From the NCBI GenBank assembly GCA_016715895.1, contig JADJXH010000003.1, forward strand, positions 248,001 through 312,000: 64,000 bases of DNA, in the 5' to 3' direction. A program made the translations under genes and the position numbers. Under the pieces are notes generated by a model, which saw nothing but the letters and a program-made list of their open reading frames with translations, made no database searches and had not been told where the DNA came from. This document shows positions 32,817 through 42,642 of this stretch, piece by piece (within the stretch, counting starts at the first letter, position 1; the number at the start of each line of letters is the position of its first letter). The stretch comes from Flavobacteriales bacterium (GTDB taxonomy: Bacteria > Bacteroidota > Bacteroidia > Flavobacteriales_F > PHOS-HE28).

Positions 32817-34535
32817 TCACTGCTTCAGGAGCCGGATGGCGCCGGCGCCCGCGATCCGGATCAGGTAGGTGCCTGCCGGGAGGCCGTCGGTGGCCATCGT
32901 CGTCCGGCCGTTGCTGACCATCGTGCGCTGCACGTCCACGGTGCGACCGGTGGCGTCCTCCACGAGCAGCGTCGCCGGACCATCGGGCAGGCCTCCGATC
33001 GTCACCCGACCCTGGCCCACGGGATTGGGGGAGATCACCAGGCTGAGCGGCGAAGGTTCGGCCAGGCCTGTGGAGATGCCGGTGGGGAAGAAGCCGTTCG
33101 GGTCGGCCCCGTGGTCAAGCCCCGTATAGCTCGGATCCTGGGGGCTTACCGTGAAGCGGTAATGGCCCAGCATCGGCAGGCCGGGATGGTCGAAGACCAC
33201 ACGGTACTCACCGAAGGGCACATTCGCGAAGGCAAAAAGTCCATCGGCATCCGTGCGGTCGATGGCGACCGGTTCGTGCGACGGCCAGGCCTCCAGGAAC
33301 ACACTGACGCCTTCCCAGGGCGTGCCCTGCTGGCTGCGCACGATGCCGAGGTCGCCCAGATAACCGCTCACGTATCCCGTGCCGGCCAGGTTGCCCACAC
33401 CCACCAGGGTGATGTCCGCGGGAAGCGTGGTGTCGCACACCGCGCCCAGCACCTCGGCGAAGTCCCAATAGTGGGTGTTGAGGTGATAGGAGGTGGCGTG
33501 GCCCGGCGTGTTCATCGTATCCGGAATGGCGCGCAGGATGTACTGACCGTTCGGATGGCCGGAGAAGGCATATTCCCCCTGTGCGTTCACCGGGGTGGTG
33601 GCGATGAGCGTGGAACTGAGGCTGTTGAGCCCGTACTCCCACAGTTCCACCGTGCCGCTGTTGACCGGGGTGCCGGTGGAGTCCATCACGGTGCCGGTGA
33701 AGCCGAGCATGGCGGACGGGCAGTTCACCACCCACAGCTGCACCTCGCGCATCGTGCTGCCGATCCACGCCCCGCTGCGGTATTCGTCGATGCGATAGGC
33801 CACCACCCAGGCACCGACCGTGGTGGGGATGGCGCAGTGGTTGCCACCGGACACATCGAACGCGTGGCCGTTCACGGTCGGAAAAGGGTCCGTGGGGCTG
33901 AAGGGCGCGGCGTAGGCTGCGGGTCCGAGCGTTCCGTTCTGCACGGGCACCATGCTGAACACGAGCGAATCCCCATCGACATCGAAGGTGCTGTTGTCCT
34001 GGCAGAACATCACATTGGAGCAGATGAAGGGCATCTGGAGCTCCTGGTACACCGGTGCGGAATTGCCCGGGCCATCGACGGTGTTGAGCCATGCCTGCAG
34101 GAAGCCGTTCTGTGTGCTCGGGTCCACGAGATTGGTCACCGCCGCGTTCCGGCAGCAGGTGGTCCAGGTGAATTCGTAATCCGGGCAGGCCTGGGTCAGT
34201 GCGATGGTGTCGCGATAGACGTAGACCTCCATGCCAGGTGCCTGCCCCCCGTCGCAGGTGGACAACAGCCCCGCGCAGGGCGATGCGATGACGGCCGTGT
34301 CGACCAGGCTCACGGGCAGCAACTGGCTATAGCCGCAGGTGCTTGACGAGACGTACACGTTCTCCTGGGAGACCACCGGAACGCCGGCGCAGTCCCTGTA
34401 CAGGACGAGACTGACGAGGTAATCCGTCCCGCCGAGCCAGCGGTACGTGAGCTCACCGCCCATGATGTGAGTGGCCTTCACCGTGGGTATCAGTCCTGGC
34501 AGGACAAGCAAGGCGAGCGCAACAAGGCGGTGCAT
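32817..34535 (-). CDS. Secreted T9SS cargo protein of unknown function
   Basis: A 572-residue exported protein. The signal peptide (residues 1-21) is followed by ATHIMGGELTYRWLGG and LYRDCAG, the opening of a widespread Bacteroidota surface family found in gliding-associated adhesin-like proteins. Two CarboxypepD-like beta-sandwich segments follow (FTGTVMDSTGTPVNSGTVEL, about 300; VSGYLGDLGI, about 400). The C-terminal 80 residues form a type A sorting domain (ISPNPVGQGRVTI to AGTYLIRIAG), which directs T9SS export. Probably surface-attached or released. Divergent from the M1 peptidase gene; TACCTTCA about 65 bp upstream may be its -7 element. Confidence 0.8.
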   Translation of the reverse strand: MHRLVALALLVLPGLIPTVKATHIMGGELTYRWLGGTDYLVSLVLYRDCAGVPVVSQENVYVSSSTCGYSQLLPVSLVDTAVIASPCAGLLSTCDGGQAPGMEVYVYRDTIALTQACPDYEFTWTTCCRNAAVTNLVDPSTQNGFLQAWLNTVDGPGNSAPVYQELQMPFICSNVMFCQDNSTFDVDGDSLVFSMVPVQNGTLGPAAYAAPFSPTDPFPTVNGHAFDVSGGNHCAIPTTVGAWVVAYRIDEYRSGAWIGSTMREVQLWVVNCPSAMLGFTGTVMDSTGTPVNSGTVELWEYGLNSLSSTLIATTPVNAQGEYAFSGHPNGQYILRAIPDTMNTPGHATSYHLNTHYWDFAEVLGAVCDTTLPADITLVGVGNLAGTGYVSGYLGDLGIVRSQQGTPWEGVSVFLEAWPSHEPVAIDRTDADGLFAFANVPFGEYRVVFDHPGLPMLGHYRFTVSPQDPSYTGLDHGADPNGFFPTGISTGLAEPSPLSLVISPNPVGQGRVTIGGLPDGPATLLVEDATGRTVDVQRTMVSNGRTTMATDGLPAGTYLIRIAGAGAIRLLKQ

Positions 34536-34635
34536 GTGGTTCCGGTTTGGGGGTGTGACGAACAGGGCTGAAGGGTGGTTGCCCTGCGGGTGAAGGTAAC
34601 CGGATCGTAGCTTCGTGCGGACCGAACGTTGATCC

Positions 34636-37062
34636 ATGCGCATCACCACCACCCTCCTCACCATTCTGCTCGTTCTTGCAGCGTGGGCGCAGCCCTACCG
34701 GATGGGCTGCCGGATCCTGCACGAGCCCTATCGTCCCGGGCCCGAACTGAGCGCGCTGCAGCGCACTCAGATCGATCAGACCATCGCACGGAGCGACACG
34801 TTCGACATCCTTCATTACGACATCAGCCTGGATGTGACCCGCGTCCAGGACCAGTGGCTCAGCGGAGCCTGTGCGGTGACCTTCACGCCGCGGCTGCCTG
34901 GGCAGACCAGCATCCGGTTCGACCTGTACGACCTGATGGTGGATTCGGTGACGAGCGGATCGGGCGTCCATCCCCACGCCTACGACGGCGAGTTCCTCAC
35001 CGTGGACCTGCTGGGTGCGCCGGCCGTGGGGGAGCAGCGCACCCTGACGGTGCATTATCAGGGCAGCCCGCATCGCGATCCCGACTGGGGGGGCTTCTAC
35101 TTCGAGAGCGGGTATGTCTACAACCTGGGCATCGGCATCAGCACCATTCCGCCCAACTTCGGGAAGGTGTGGTATCCGTGCTTCGACTCCTTCGTCGAAC
35201 GGGCCACCTACACCTACCATGTGAAAAGCGCAGGCACCTATCGGCTTCGGGGCCAGGGCGACTTCCTGGGTGAAGTGCAGCTCGGTGGCGATACGGTCGT
35301 CCGGTCCTATGGCATCGGCCGCGCCCTGCCGACGCACGTCTCCGCCATCGCGGTGTCCAGCTATGTGGACAGCACCTACCTGCATGCGGGCGCCTATGGC
35401 ACCATTCCGGTGACCCTGAGCGCCAAACCGGCCCAGTTGGCCGGCATGGTGGCGCGGTTCGGCGATCTGGGCGGTGCCATCGATGCCTGCGAGTACTGGT
35501 ATGGCCCCTATGGATGGGGTCGGGTGGGCTATGTGCTCACCACGGATGGGGCCCTGGAGATCCCCACCAACATCGCCTACCCGCAGTTCATGACCGGGCA
35601 GCCGGTCTCGGACAACAGGCAGCTCCTGAGCCACGAGCTCGGTCATCATTGGTGGGGCGACATCGTGACCCCGTACATCCATAACGACATGTGGCTCAAG
35701 GAAGGTCCCGCGGAATACAGCGGCCACCTGGTGGATGAATGGGTGTACGGACATGACCAGTTCATCACCACCGTGCTGAACAACCAGTATGATGTATTGA
35801 AGAACAGTCACCTGCAGGACGGAGGCTTCCAGCCCCTTTCGCCGATGCCGGATCCCTACATCTATGGCCATCACACGTACTACAAGGGGGCCTCGGTGAT
35901 GCACAACCTCCGCGGCTATCTGGGCGACACGCTGTTCCGGCAGGCCATGACCGGTGTGCAACAGGTGTTCGCGGACACGGCCTTGGACGCTGCGGGATTC
36001 CGTGATGCCCTGGAGCAGGCGACCGGGTCGGACCTTGATGCCTTCTTCGATGCCTGGGTCTTCGCGCCGGGATTCAGTGTGTTCGTGGTGGAGGCGATGA
36101 GCGCGGCACCCCAGGGCGGATCCTGGGCGGTGGACCTGACGCTCCGGCAACGACTGCGCGGTACCACCAGCTTCCACGAAGCGGTACCCCTGGATGTGAC
36201 CCTGATCGGCGAAGGCTGGCAGCGCAGCGAGCATCAGGTGGTGGCTGACGGCGAGCTGAGCGCAGTGAGCCTGACCACCCCGTTCGAACCGGTGATGGCC
36301 GTGGTGAACGGTCACCGGCGATTGAACCAGGCACGCATGGACCATGAGTTCGTCATCCGCCCGGGCGAGAGCTTCAGTTCCACGCTGCCGCGGGTGGACT
36401 TCCGCCTCTTCCCGGAGGCGGTCCCGGATTCGGCACTGTTCCGCATCGACCATATCTGGGCCGCGCCGGAGGCCTCGCAGACCACGGCGGAAGTGGAGGC
36501 CATCAGCGGCACGCATTATTGGGTGGTGGATGGGCTCTGGCCGGCGGGGACGCACCTTTCGGCACGCATCAACTACTACGGGGCCTCGGTGAGCCAGCTG
36601 GACCACGACCTGTACGATGCTACGGAGGCGGGTGCCGCGGTGCTGTACCGTGCACACCCCGGACAGCCATGGACCACCTATCCCCATCAAGTGGTGGTGG
36701 CCGGCTCGCTCACCAACGGCACGGGGTACATGGAGCTGGACTCCTTGCTGCAAGGGGAGTACGCGCTGGGGAAGAGCGGGGCGATCGCGACGGTGCCCGG
36801 TGGTGCCGGCGACGATGCGGAGGAGCTCCGCGTGTATCCGGTGCCGGCATGGGATGAACTGCAGGTGGAGCTGCCTGACGGCTTCCCGGCCGATGAACTG
36901 GTGCTGGTGGGCGCCGATGGACGGGTGCTGATGCGGCAGATGGCCACGCGCGAACCTGTGCAGCGTGTGCGGCTGGCCGGCCTGTCCCCGGGGGCGCATG
37001 TGCTGGAGGTCCGCTCCCGGGATGGCGGCGTGCTGCGGAAGCCGGTGGTGGTGCGGCGCTGA
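34636..37062 (+). CDS. Secreted M1-family metallopeptidase with T9SS sorting domain
   Basis: An 808-residue exported peptidase. Signal peptide residues 1-18 (ending AAWAQP). An M1 N-terminal saddle domain (about 50-240) is followed by the catalytic domain with the zinc site HELGH (333-337) and third ligand Glu356 (WLKEGPAEY), exactly 18 residues after the motif. The substrate motif GAMEN is altered to GALEI (about 305-309). The C-terminal 85 residues form a type A sorting domain (YPVPAWDELQVEL to GAHVLEVRS). It probably trims extracellular peptides for nutrition. TAGCTTCG about 40 bp upstream is a candidate -7 element. Confidence 0.9.
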   Translation: MRITTTLLTILLVLAAWAQPYRMGCRILHEPYRPGPELSALQRTQIDQTIARSDTFDILHYDISLDVTRVQDQWLSGACAVTFTPRLPGQTSIRFDLYDLMVDSVTSGSGVHPHAYDGEFLTVDLLGAPAVGEQRTLTVHYQGSPHRDPDWGGFYFESGYVYNLGIGISTIPPNFGKVWYPCFDSFVERATYTYHVKSAGTYRLRGQGDFLGEVQLGGDTVVRSYGIGRALPTHVSAIAVSSYVDSTYLHAGAYGTIPVTLSAKPAQLAGMVARFGDLGGAIDACEYWYGPYGWGRVGYVLTTDGALEIPTNIAYPQFMTGQPVSDNRQLLSHELGHHWWGDIVTPYIHNDMWLKEGPAEYSGHLVDEWVYGHDQFITTVLNNQYDVLKNSHLQDGGFQPLSPMPDPYIYGHHTYYKGASVMHNLRGYLGDTLFRQAMTGVQQVFADTALDAAGFRDALEQATGSDLDAFFDAWVFAPGFSVFVVEAMSAAPQGGSWAVDLTLRQRLRGTTSFHEAVPLDVTLIGEGWQRSEHQVVADGELSAVSLTTPFEPVMAVVNGHRRLNQARMDHEFVIRPGESFSSTLPRVDFRLFPEAVPDSALFRIDHIWAAPEASQTTAEVEAISGTHYWVVDGLWPAGTHLSARINYYGASVSQLDHDLYDATEAGAAVLYRAHPGQPWTTYPHQVVVAGSLTNGTGYMELDSLLQGEYALGKSGAIATVPGGAGDDAEELRVYPVPAWDELQVELPDGFPADELVLVGADGRVLMRQMATREPVQRVRLAGLSPGAHVLEVRSRDGGVLRKPVVVRR

Positions 37063-37142
37063 GGGTTGTCGATAAGTTCCAGGAGCGGTGCGTCATGCGT
37101 GTGTCGGTGTCGGGTAGTTTCGACGCCTCAACACCCATCTTC

Positions 37143-40100
37143 ATGATCAGACCATACGCGATGAGCATCGCGGTGGCGGCCTTGGCCTTGGCGGCCCTGG
37201 ACACCTCCGCGCAACGAATGAAACAGGACATCGAACGGCACCCTGCCGCACGCAAGTCCGGCCCCGATCGGGCGGCGTCGCCCGGCGAAAAGCACCTGGC
37301 CATCCACACCGGTGGCACGGTGAAGTCGCAGCGCCCGGCCCAAACCGGGCTGTTCCGGGGTGGCGCTCCGGTGAACGACAACTGTCCCGGCGCCATCACC
37401 CTCACGGTGGGCGCCACCTGCAACCCTGTGGCGGGCAACGCGGCCGGGGCCACCAACAGCCTCGCTGCGATCACGTGCAACACCTTCACCGGCGATGCCG
37501 ATGATGACGTGTGGTACAAGTTCACGGCCACGGCGGCCGCGTTGACCGTTCGGGTGGACGGGTCGCTTGAGTACGATGCCGTGGTGGATGTGCGCAGCGG
37601 GGCCTGCAACGGCACCAACATCGGGTGTGCCGACGCCACGGTGGAGGACGGCATCGAGCAAGTCTCCCTGGCGGGCCTCACGGTGGGAGCCACTTACTAC
37701 GTGCGGGTGTACGACTACTACACGGGTGCGGCACCGACCACGGACTTCACGATCTGCGTGTTCGGCACGCCCCCGCCACCGGCCAACGACCAGTGCGCGA
37801 ACGTGGTGAGCCAAAACCTGAGCGTTGGCGGCACCCTCAACTTCACGGGCAGCACCGCCGGGGCCACGGTCACGAACGATGTGGTGGTCGGCGGTGACTT
37901 CGACGACGCCATTCCCAAGGTGTGGCATCGGTTCACCACGAGCACCTGTGCGAACGTGACGTTGGACTATTGCGGGACCACACCGGTGTTCGATCAGATC
38001 TACATCGCCCTGGCCACGGCCTGCCCGGCCGATGCGGGGGTCCTTGGCACCTTCGACTTCACCACCTGTGCGGACGGCAACGGAACGGTGACCTTCGCGC
38101 AGCTGCCGGCCGGCAGCTACTACATCCCCATCGGCCTGTTCGGTGCCGGAAGCTCCGGTCCCTACTCCATCGAACTGAACGCCACCGCGTGCGGTGCGGC
38201 CCCGGCGAACGACGACTGCGCCGGTGCCCAGCAGCTGCCGGTGAACACCACCTGCACACCGGTGACCGGTGATGTGGCGGGGGCCACGGAGTCCATCTCC
38301 GCGCTCACCTGTGCCACCTTCACGGGCAACGCGAACGATGACGTGTGGTACAGCTTCGTGGCCACGGCGGCGTCGCTCACCATCGAGGTGGACGGCTCGG
38401 CGAGCTTCGATGCGGTGGTGGACCTGCGCAGCGGAGCGTGCAACGGCACCAACATCGCCTGCGCCGACGCCACGGTGGCCGATGGGGTGGAGACCATTCA
38501 GGCCACAGGGCTCACGGTGGGGCAGACCTACTATGTGCGTGTGTACGACTACGCCGCGGGCTTTCCCGCCACCACGGACTTCACCATCTGCGTCTTCGGC
38601 GGCGGTATCGCACCGTCCAATGACCAGTGCCAGAACATCGTTCCCCAGGCGCTCAGCGTGGGCGGGTCGCTGAACTTCAGCGGAACCACCGTGGGCGCCA
38701 CCACCACCAATGATGCGGTGCCCCTGTCCGACATGGACGATGGTATTCCCAAGGTCTGGCACGCGTTCACCCTGAACGATTGCGCCAACGTGCAGGTATC
38801 CTATTGCAACACCACGCCGGTGTTCGACGAGATCTACATCGTGTGGACGGATTGCCCGGCGAGCACCTTCAACCTGGGGACCTTTGATTTCACCACCTGC
38901 GCTGACGGCAATGGCACGGTGTTCTTCAATGCGCTGCCGGCAGGCACCTACTACCTGCCCATCGGCCAGTTCGGTTCCACCACGACCGGCCCGTACGCCC
39001 TGGAGCTGACGGCCACGGCTTGTGCCGGTGTACCTCCCAATGATGACTGCGGAGGGGCCACGTCGCTCACGGCGGGCACCACCTGCCAGTATGTGACCGG
39101 TGATGTCGCGAACGCCACCGAGTCCCTGCCGGCGCTTTCCTGCAACGGCTTCACCGGTGATGCGAACGATGATGTGTGGTTCAGCTTCGTGGCCACGGCC
39201 GCGCAGCTCACGGTGGAAGTGGCCGGCTCTGATTCGCTCGATGCGGTCGTCGAGCTCTTCTCCGGCGGTTGTGCGAACCCGACGAGCATCGATTGCGCGG
39301 ATGCGACCCTGGAAGGGGGCACCGAAGTGATCCAGGCCACCGGACTGACCGTCGGACAGACGTATCACGTCCGGGTGTACCACTTCTATACGGACATCCC
39401 GGTGACCACCGACTTCAACATCTGCGTGTTCGGCGGTGGTGCGGCCCCGGCGAACGACAACTGCGCCAACGTGACGCCCCAGCCGCTCGCCGTCGGCGGA
39501 AGCGTGAACTTCTCCGGCACCACCGTGGGCGCGACGGCCACGGGTGATGCGGTCCCCGGTTCGCCGATGGACGACAACGTACCCAAGGTGTGGCATGCCT
39601 TCACGCTGTCCGATTGTGCGGACGTCACCGTGTCCTATTGCGGCACGACCCCGGTGTTCGATCAGGCCTACATCGTGTGGACGACCTGCCTGGCGGATAC
39701 GTTCTATGCGGGCACCTTCGACTTCACCACCTGTCCGGACGGCAACATCACCATCGCGTTCGTCAACCTGCAGCCCGGCACGTATTGGCTGCCGGTGGGT
39801 CAGTTCGGATCCGGCACCACCGGCCCGTACACCATCGCGGTGAGCGCAGCGGCCTGTGCCGGTCCTCCGGCGAACGATGACTGCGCCAACGCCATCGGCC
39901 TGCCGGTGTGGGCGGTGACGGATTGCCCGCAGAACAGCGCCCTGGGCAACAACGTGCAGGCGACCCAGGACGCCGGTGATCCCAGTTGTGACACGACCAC
40001 GGGCACCTACCTCGACATGTGGTACTCGTTCAACTCCGGGCCGAACAATGCTGTAACGATCACCTTCAACAACATCAGCATGGGCGATGCCGTGGTGGTG

Positions 40101-40535
40101 GTGTACGATGGGTGCAACGGTGCGGAGGTGAGCTGTGAGATCGGCCCGATCGCCGCATACGACGTCACGGTGGCCCCGAACACGGACCATGTGGTGCGGG
40201 TGTACTCCAATACGCAGTATGGCGGCGGCGGCAACTTCGAGATCTGCCTGTCCGCTGCCATCAGCACCGCGCTCGCGGAAGCTTCGGTGGACGGCTGGAC
40301 GGTGTTCCCGAACCCGACCGAAGGCAGCTTGTCCATCGTGTGGCCGGCGATGGCGACCGATGCGCGTCTGGAGCTCTTCGACGCCACGGGTCGCGTGGTG
40401 TGGAGCGGCCGGCGCACGCTGAACACCGGCATGAACCCGGTGCGCGATGGCGCCGAAGCCCTCATGGCCGGCACCTACATCCTGCGCGTCAGCACGGACG
40501 ACCGGACCAGCGAGCAGCGGATCGTGGTGCAGTGA
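37143..40535 (+). CDS. Secreted T9SS protein with three alternating pairs of beta-sandwich repeats
   Basis: A 1130-residue exported protein; signal peptide MIRPYAMSIAVAALALAALD (an ATG at 37161 also fits). The body has six units of about 130-140 residues in strict A-B-A-B-A-B order. A units resemble pre-peptidase C-terminal (PPC) domains (DDVWYKFTATAAALTVRVDG, SGACNGTNIGCADATV); B units share VWHAFT, NVTLDYCGTTPVFDQIYI and FDFTTCADGNGTV. A seventh domain and a type A sorting domain (VFPNPTEGSLSI to GTYILRVSTD) close the protein. No enzyme domain is present, so an adhesin or scaffold is likely. TAGTTTCG lies just upstream. Confidence 0.8.
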   Translation: MIRPYAMSIAVAALALAALDTSAQRMKQDIERHPAARKSGPDRAASPGEKHLAIHTGGTVKSQRPAQTGLFRGGAPVNDNCPGAITLTVGATCNPVAGNAAGATNSLAAITCNTFTGDADDDVWYKFTATAAALTVRVDGSLEYDAVVDVRSGACNGTNIGCADATVEDGIEQVSLAGLTVGATYYVRVYDYYTGAAPTTDFTICVFGTPPPPANDQCANVVSQNLSVGGTLNFTGSTAGATVTNDVVVGGDFDDAIPKVWHRFTTSTCANVTLDYCGTTPVFDQIYIALATACPADAGVLGTFDFTTCADGNGTVTFAQLPAGSYYIPIGLFGAGSSGPYSIELNATACGAAPANDDCAGAQQLPVNTTCTPVTGDVAGATESISALTCATFTGNANDDVWYSFVATAASLTIEVDGSASFDAVVDLRSGACNGTNIACADATVADGVETIQATGLTVGQTYYVRVYDYAAGFPATTDFTICVFGGGIAPSNDQCQNIVPQALSVGGSLNFSGTTVGATTTNDAVPLSDMDDGIPKVWHAFTLNDCANVQVSYCNTTPVFDEIYIVWTDCPASTFNLGTFDFTTCADGNGTVFFNALPAGTYYLPIGQFGSTTTGPYALELTATACAGVPPNDDCGGATSLTAGTTCQYVTGDVANATESLPALSCNGFTGDANDDVWFSFVATAAQLTVEVAGSDSLDAVVELFSGGCANPTSIDCADATLEGGTEVIQATGLTVGQTYHVRVYHFYTDIPVTTDFNICVFGGGAAPANDNCANVTPQPLAVGGSVNFSGTTVGATATGDAVPGSPMDDNVPKVWHAFTLSDCADVTVSYCGTTPVFDQAYIVWTTCLADTFYAGTFDFTTCPDGNITIAFVNLQPGTYWLPVGQFGSGTTGPYTIAVSAAACAGPPANDDCANAIGLPVWAVTDCPQNSALGNNVQATQDAGDPSCDTTTGTYLDMWYSFNSGPNNAVTITFNNISMGDAVVVVYDGCNGAEVSCEIGPIAAYDVTVAPNTDHVVRVYSNTQYGGGGNFEICLSAAISTALAEASVDGWTVFPNPTEGSLSIVWPAMATDARLELFDATGRVVWSGRRTLNTGMNPVRDGAEALMAGTYILRVSTDDRTSEQRIVVQ

Positions 40536-40553
40536 TCCCACCAGAATACAGGT

Positions 40554-40588
40554 AGCGGGGCGGTCCTTCGGGCCGCCCCGCTGCTTTT
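40554..40588 (+). terminator. Rho-independent terminator
   Basis: AGCGGGGCGG, a 9-nt loop, CCGCCCCGCT, then GCTTTT, 19 bp after the stop of the repeat protein. Confidence 0.8.
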
Positions 40589-40720
40589 CGGTGGATGCGA
40601 GGTTGTGCACATCCGGCTGTTGATCGATCACCGGCCGGGAGCGGATCGGGGCCTTGGATCCCGTGGGTGACGCGGATAGTTTCGCCGCCCGGTCCGTGCA
40701 CCAGCCGGACCACCGTCCGG

Positions 40721-41248
40721 ATGCAACGTCTGCGAGACCTGATCCTATTGGCCACCCTGTGGTTCGCTTCGACCGCGGAGGCGGCCCAGCTCAGGATCGT
40801 CGGCATGGTGACCGACAAGTTCACGGCGGCGCCGCTGGCCGAGGCACAGGTGCGCGTGTACCGCAACGGTGAGCGCGTGCGGACCCTCACCACCGGCCAG
40901 AACGGGCGCTACGAGCTGCTGCTGGACAACAATGCGGATTACGTGATCCGCTTCGTGATGCCGGGGCACGTCACCAAGTGCTTCACGGTCACCACGCATG
41001 GACCGATCTGGGAAGGGGACCACAGCATCAAGGAGGTCTTCATCGAAATGACGCTGTTCGAGCAGGTGCCTGACATGGACCTGTCCTTCTTCGACCTGCC
41101 GATGGGCATCGCCCGGTTCGACCCGCTGGACGGGCGGATGGACTGGGACGAGGCGTACGATGGCCGGATCCGGGGCGAGGTGGCCACCCTGATGGACGCG
41201 GTGACGCGCGCGCTGGCCGCCCGGGGTGCCCTGGCGAAGCTGAACTGA
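40721..41248 (+). CDS. Secreted CarboxypepD-regulatory-like protein
   Basis: A 175-residue exported protein. Signal peptide residues 1-21 (ending STAEAAQ), then one CarboxypepD-like beta-sandwich (about 23-95: GMVTDKFTAAPLAEAQVRVY, TGQNGRYELLL, VMPGHVTKCF), then a charged helical tail. Similar domains serve as extracellular or periplasmic sandwiches in Bacteroidota; no enzymatic residues are seen. TAGTTTCG at 40677-40684 is a good -7 element 36 nt upstream. It abuts xerD tail-to-tail with no spacer. Confidence 0.62.
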   Translation: MQRLRDLILLATLWFASTAEAAQLRIVGMVTDKFTAAPLAEAQVRVYRNGERVRTLTTGQNGRYELLLDNNADYVIRFVMPGHVTKCFTVTTHGPIWEGDHSIKEVFIEMTLFEQVPDMDLSFFDLPMGIARFDPLDGRMDWDEAYDGRIRGEVATLMDAVTRALAARGALAKLN

Positions 41249-42166
41249 TCAATCCGCCGCTCTCCCCCGGGCGCGGGGATGGTGCTGCAGGATGTTGCTT
41301 CGGAGGTATTCGCGGTCCAGGTGGGTGTAGATCTCCGTGGTGGTGATGCTGGCGTGGCCGAGCATCTCCTGCACCGCCCGAAGATCGGCGCCGCCCTCCA
41401 CAAGATGGGTGGCGAAACTGTGGCGGAAGGTGTGCGGGCTGATGGTCTTGGGGATGCCGGCCCTGGTGGCGAGGGTGCGCACCAGGTTGAACACCGCGAC
41501 ACGGGACAGCGCTCCGCCACGGGCGTTCAGGAAGAGCGTATCCCCGGCACGTGTGGTGACGGGTTGATGCAGCCGTTCGTGCTCTTGGTAGTCACGGATC
41601 CGGTCGAGGGTATGGGCTGCGATGGGCACCAGCCGCTCCTTGTCGCCCTTGCCGATGACGCGGATGAACCGCTCGGGGCCGTGGATGTCACTGATGCGCA
41701 AGCCGCAGAGCTCGCTCACGCGCAGGCCGCATCCATACAGCGTTTCAACGATGGCGCGGTCGCGATGGGCCAGGGGCTTGGACAGGTCGATGGCCGCGAC
41801 GATGGCATCGATCTCGGCCACGCTGAGGAACTCCGGCAGGTGCCTTCCGAGCCGCGGTGCCTCGAGCAGTTCGGTGGGGTCCGTGTCGATGCGTCGGTCG
41901 ACGAGCAGCGCGTGATGGAAGGCGCGGACGGCGCTGAGCAGCCGGGCCTGGCTGCGTGGGCCGAGCCCCTGCTTCACCACATGCATGAGGAAGGCCTGCA
42001 GGTCATCGAGCCGAAGCGCATCAGGCGGCAGGGCGGGCGAACGGGCTTCGGCGAAGGTCCTCAGCTTGGCGAGGTCGGAGAGGTAGGCCTCCACGGTGCG
42101 GTCGCTCAGGGAGCGCTCCAGCCTCAGGTGGGTGCGGAACAGGTTGAGCGCGCGGGGCCAGTCCAC
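41249..42166 (-). CDS. xerD: Tyrosine recombinase XerD
   Basis: A 305-residue site-specific recombinase that, with a second Xer protein, resolves chromosome dimers at dif. The catalytic set is complete: Arg149 (GLRVSEL), Lys173 (GKGDKER), His245 and Arg248 (HTFRHSF), His271 (LGHAS) and Tyr280 (TEIYTHL). The SAM-like N-terminal domain is residues 1-90. XerD rather than XerC is inferred from the single gene and its overall similarity. Starts with GTG; ATCTTTG ends close upstream. Not associated with any mobile element here, so a housekeeping copy. Confidence 0.92.
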   Translation of the reverse strand: MDWPRALNLFRTHLRLERSLSDRTVEAYLSDLAKLRTFAEARSPALPPDALRLDDLQAFLMHVVKQGLGPRSQARLLSAVRAFHHALLVDRRIDTDPTELLEAPRLGRHLPEFLSVAEIDAIVAAIDLSKPLAHRDRAIVETLYGCGLRVSELCGLRISDIHGPERFIRVIGKGDKERLVPIAAHTLDRIRDYQEHERLHQPVTTRAGDTLFLNARGGALSRVAVFNLVRTLATRAGIPKTISPHTFRHSFATHLVEGGADLRAVQEMLGHASITTTEIYTHLDREYLRSNILQHHPRARGRAAD

Positions 42167-42210
42167 CGTACAAAGATGCCATCGGGCGGGCCTTTCGTTA
42201 CTTCGCCCGC

Positions 42211-42642
42211 ATGGCGGACATCCTGGTGCTCAACGGCCCCAACCTCGGCCTTCTTGGTCGTCGCGAGCCTTCGGTCTATGGCAGCACCGACCTGGAGGGC
42301 CTGATGTCCGGCTTGCGCGAAGCGTTCCCGAAGCACCGGATCGATCACCGGCAGAGCGACCTGGAGGGTGAGCTGATCCACTGGTTGCACGAGGCGGATG
42401 GCGTGTACACAGGGGTGGTGATCAACGCGGGGGGCTACAGCCACACCTCGGTGGCCCTGCGCGACGCGGTGGCCGCCGTGTCCGTGCCCGTGGTGGAGGT
42501 GCACCTGACCAACCTGCTCGCGCGCGAGCCGTTCCGCCACACCTCCCTGGTCGGGGCCGTGTGCGTGGGCAGCATCATGGGGTTCGGCGCGGAGAGCTAC
42601 CGCCTGGCGGTGGAGCACCTGCTGCGTCGTCCCATCCTCTAG
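42211..42642 (+). CDS. aroQ: Type II 3-dehydroquinate dehydratase AroQ
   Basis: A 143-residue enzyme of the shikimate pathway (3-dehydroquinate to 3-dehydroshikimate), a dodecamer. Motifs: NGPNLGLLGRREPSVYG with the catalytic Arg and Tyr, INAGGYSHTSVALRDA (catalytic Asn), and EVHLTNLLAREPFRHTS (catalytic His). The usual NLNLLG reads NLGLLG, and NPGAYTHTS reads NAGGYSHTS; the Bacteroidota branch often varies here. TACTTCG lies 5 bp before the ATG. The 3' end overlaps the glycosyltransferase gene by 4 bp in antisense. Confidence 0.93.
   Translation: MADILVLNGPNLGLLGRREPSVYGSTDLEGLMSGLREAFPKHRIDHRQSDLEGELIHWLHEADGVYTGVVINAGGYSHTSVALRDAVAAVSVPVVEVHLTNLLAREPFRHTSLVGAVCVGSIMGFGAESYRLAVEHLLRRPIL

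Noticed and set aside
37128..40631. A 1167-codon minus-strand open frame opposite the repeat protein
   Set aside because: His/Arg/Gly-rich composition without domains, produced by codon bias of the real gene on the plus strand.
41249..42166. Tyrosine recombinase as a sign of an integrative element
   Set aside because: It aligns with housekeeping XerD throughout, and no att repeats or phage genes flank it.
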